A stretch of DNA of 7,269 nucleotides. Origin: an uncultured Ruminococcus sp. (GTDB lineage Bacteria > Bacillota > Clostridia > Oscillospirales > Acutalibacteraceae). The notes under the pieces are model-generated. The model worked only from the letters and a program-made list of their open reading frames with translations, did not search any database and was not told the DNA's origin. The DNA is taken from positions 1 through 7,269 of the forward strand of contig CADCOZ010000189.1 in NCBI GenBank assembly GCA_902803125.1. The letters run 5' to 3'. Below, in pieces: positions 6,828 through 7,269 of the stretch. Made by a program: the position numbers and the translations under genes. The first letter of the stretch is position 1. Each line of letters begins with the position of its first letter.

Positions 6828-6873
6828 TTCGGGATGACTGCTGTATTCGGGCAGAACACTGCTTTATCCCGAA
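6828..6873 (-). promoter_or_regulatory. Structured leader (long-range hairpin) in the hydCBA 5' untranslated region
   Basis: TTCGGGAT (6828-6835) and ATCCCGAA (6866-6873) form a perfect 8-bp stem. Inside, the GCAG at 6851-6854 can pair with CTGC at 6838-6841 or with CTGC at 6859-6862, giving two mutually exclusive inner hairpins. On the transcribed minus strand the outer stem is followed by As, not Ts, so it is not a terminator. It lies between the predicted transcription start (near 6877) and the hydC ribosome site. Its function is unknown; RNA stabilisation or regulation is inference. Confidence 0.45.
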
Positions 6874-6883
6874 GTATATGTCT

Positions 6884-6912
6884 ATTATATTCTATTTTTC
6901 AAAAAAACACAA
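6884..6912 (-). promoter_or_regulatory. Probable sigma-A promoter of hydCBA
   Basis: On the minus strand TTGTGT (6912-6907) is followed by a 17-base spacer and a perfect TATAAT (6889-6884). The -35 box is weak (TTG only). The start would fall near 6877, with an 80-base leader before the hydC ATG. I looked for a Rex-type TTGTTAA/TTAACAA site here and found none that convinces. Confidence 0.55.
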
Positions 6913-7137
6913 GTTTTTTTCGTACAATTCTTTAAGTTTATTAAAAAAATTTACATTTTTTACAAATTCACTCTAAAATATACAGACGTATTGCCAGTTT
7001 TCTTCCGCTTTGCGGACAGCCGACAGCCTTTCCCCTGCTCATTTGGAACTTTTACCCATAAAAATCATGCCGTGTGAAATAGTCCTTATCAAAAAAACAT
7101 AAAAAAACAGAGCAGAAAAAAAATTCTTCAAAAGGTA
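6913..7137. other. AT-rich gene-free spacer between the hyd promoter and the tRNA promoter
   Basis: I find no credible coding frame or RNA gene here. It holds poly-A/T runs, a short TCCGC-TTT-GCGGA hairpin (7004-7016) with no T-tract, and A-tracts at 7091-7097, 7101-7107, 7116-7123 and 7130-7133 just upstream of the tRNA promoter. The A-tracts may act as UP-element or curved DNA. Confidence 0.5.
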
Positions 7138-7166
7138 TTGACAAACCCTTATCGGTGCGTTACAAT
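7138..7166 (+). promoter_or_regulatory. Sigma-A promoter of tRNA-Gly
   Basis: TTGACA (7138-7143), a 17-base spacer and TACAAT (7161-7166) give an 11/12 match to consensus, 24 bases before the tRNA. A-tracts directly upstream look like an UP element, as expected for stable RNA promoters. Confidence 0.85.
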
Positions 7167-7190
7167 ATAAAAGCTGTCGGCAATTGATAT

Positions 7191-7266
7191 GCGGATGTAG
7201 CTCATCTGGTAGAGCGCAACCTTGCCAAGGTTGAGGTAGCGAGTTCGAGCCTCGTCATCCGCTCCA
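7191..7266 (+). tRNA. tRNA-Gly (anticodon GCC)
   Basis: The 76-base gene folds as a standard cloverleaf. The acceptor arms are GCGGATG (7191-7197) and CATCCGC (7256-7262), the D stem is GCTC/GAGC, and the anticodon stem CAACC/GGTTG carries loop TTGCCAA with anticodon GCC at 7224-7226. The T arm is GCGAG-TTCGAGC-CTCGT with one G-U pair. The discriminator is T7263 and CCA (7264-7266) is encoded. It reads glycine codons GGC and GGU. The window ends three bases later, so further tRNAs in the same transcript cannot be excluded. Confidence 0.96.
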
Positions 7267-7269
7267 ACA

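Noticed and set aside
6913..6960. A Rex (NADH-sensing repressor) operator upstream of hydC
   Set aside because: TTAA-GTTTA-TTAA in the AT-rich spacer only faintly resembles the TTGTTAA/TTAACAA pattern and is not at the promoter core.
7004..7016. The TCCGC-TTT-GCGGA hairpin as a terminator
   Set aside because: The stem is only 5 bp and no T-run follows on either strand.

Overview
The window looks like part of the chromosome of a strictly anaerobic, endospore-forming member of the Clostridia. The reasons are a pro-sigma-K gene, a three-gene NAD-linked [FeFe]-hydrogenase operon, an ECF-type biotin transporter subunit, strong Firmicutes-type Shine-Dalgarno sites and consensus sigma-A promoters. 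An Oscillospiraceae/Ruminococcaceae-like relative is my guess. Sequence alone does not fix the genus.

Layout. (1) Positions 1-605, minus strand: the N-terminal two-fifths or so of an RlmD/RumA-type 23S rRNA uridine methyltransferase, cut by the window edge. (2) 606-892: a divergent intergenic region with a minus-strand promoter for rlmD and, on the plus strand, a perfect-consensus promoter for bioY whose -35 box lies inside a BirA-like biotin operator. (3) 893-1501: bioY, followed by a clean intrinsic terminator (1604-1645). (4) 1706-2398: an uninterrupted sigK with a hydrophobic pro-sequence. (5) 2399-2617: a convergent intergenic region with a nested inverted repeat and the minus-strand terminator of the hydrogenase operon. 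(6) 6798 down to 2618, minus strand: hydC-hydB-hydA, encoding a NuoE-like subunit, a NuoF-like FMN subunit and the H-cluster subunit of a group A3-type (probably electron-bifurcating or confurcating) hydrogenase. (7) 6799-7190: about 390 bases without a gene, holding the hyd promoter, a leader hairpin, AT-rich DNA and an A-tract-flanked tRNA promoter. (8) 7191-7266: tRNA-Gly(GCC) with encoded CCA.

The most striking observation is that both large hydrogenase subunits are broken by a single in-frame stop codon inside otherwise intact, well-conserved sequence. hydB has TGA exactly where NuoF-family proteins carry a conserved Cys (GAFV-[TGA]-GEETAL). hydA has TAG where the family normally has Gln (CKNV-[TAG]-SISVIG). 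Each is one base away from the expected codon, and frame and homology continue on both sides. Other genes here end at TAG (bioY) and TGA (hydC, hydA), so general codon reassignment is unlikely. The alternatives are recent pseudogenisation, sequence error, or site-specific recoding (Sec at the TGA, which cannot explain the TAG). hydA also has Ile instead of Met in the H-cluster L2 motif (IPCTAKKFE rather than MPCxxKxxE).

Together the intact genes cover biotin uptake under biotin control, late mother-cell sporulation transcription, rRNA modification, and a fermentative H2-forming enzyme that would take electrons from NADH and reduced ferredoxin if its two stop codons are overcome or not real.
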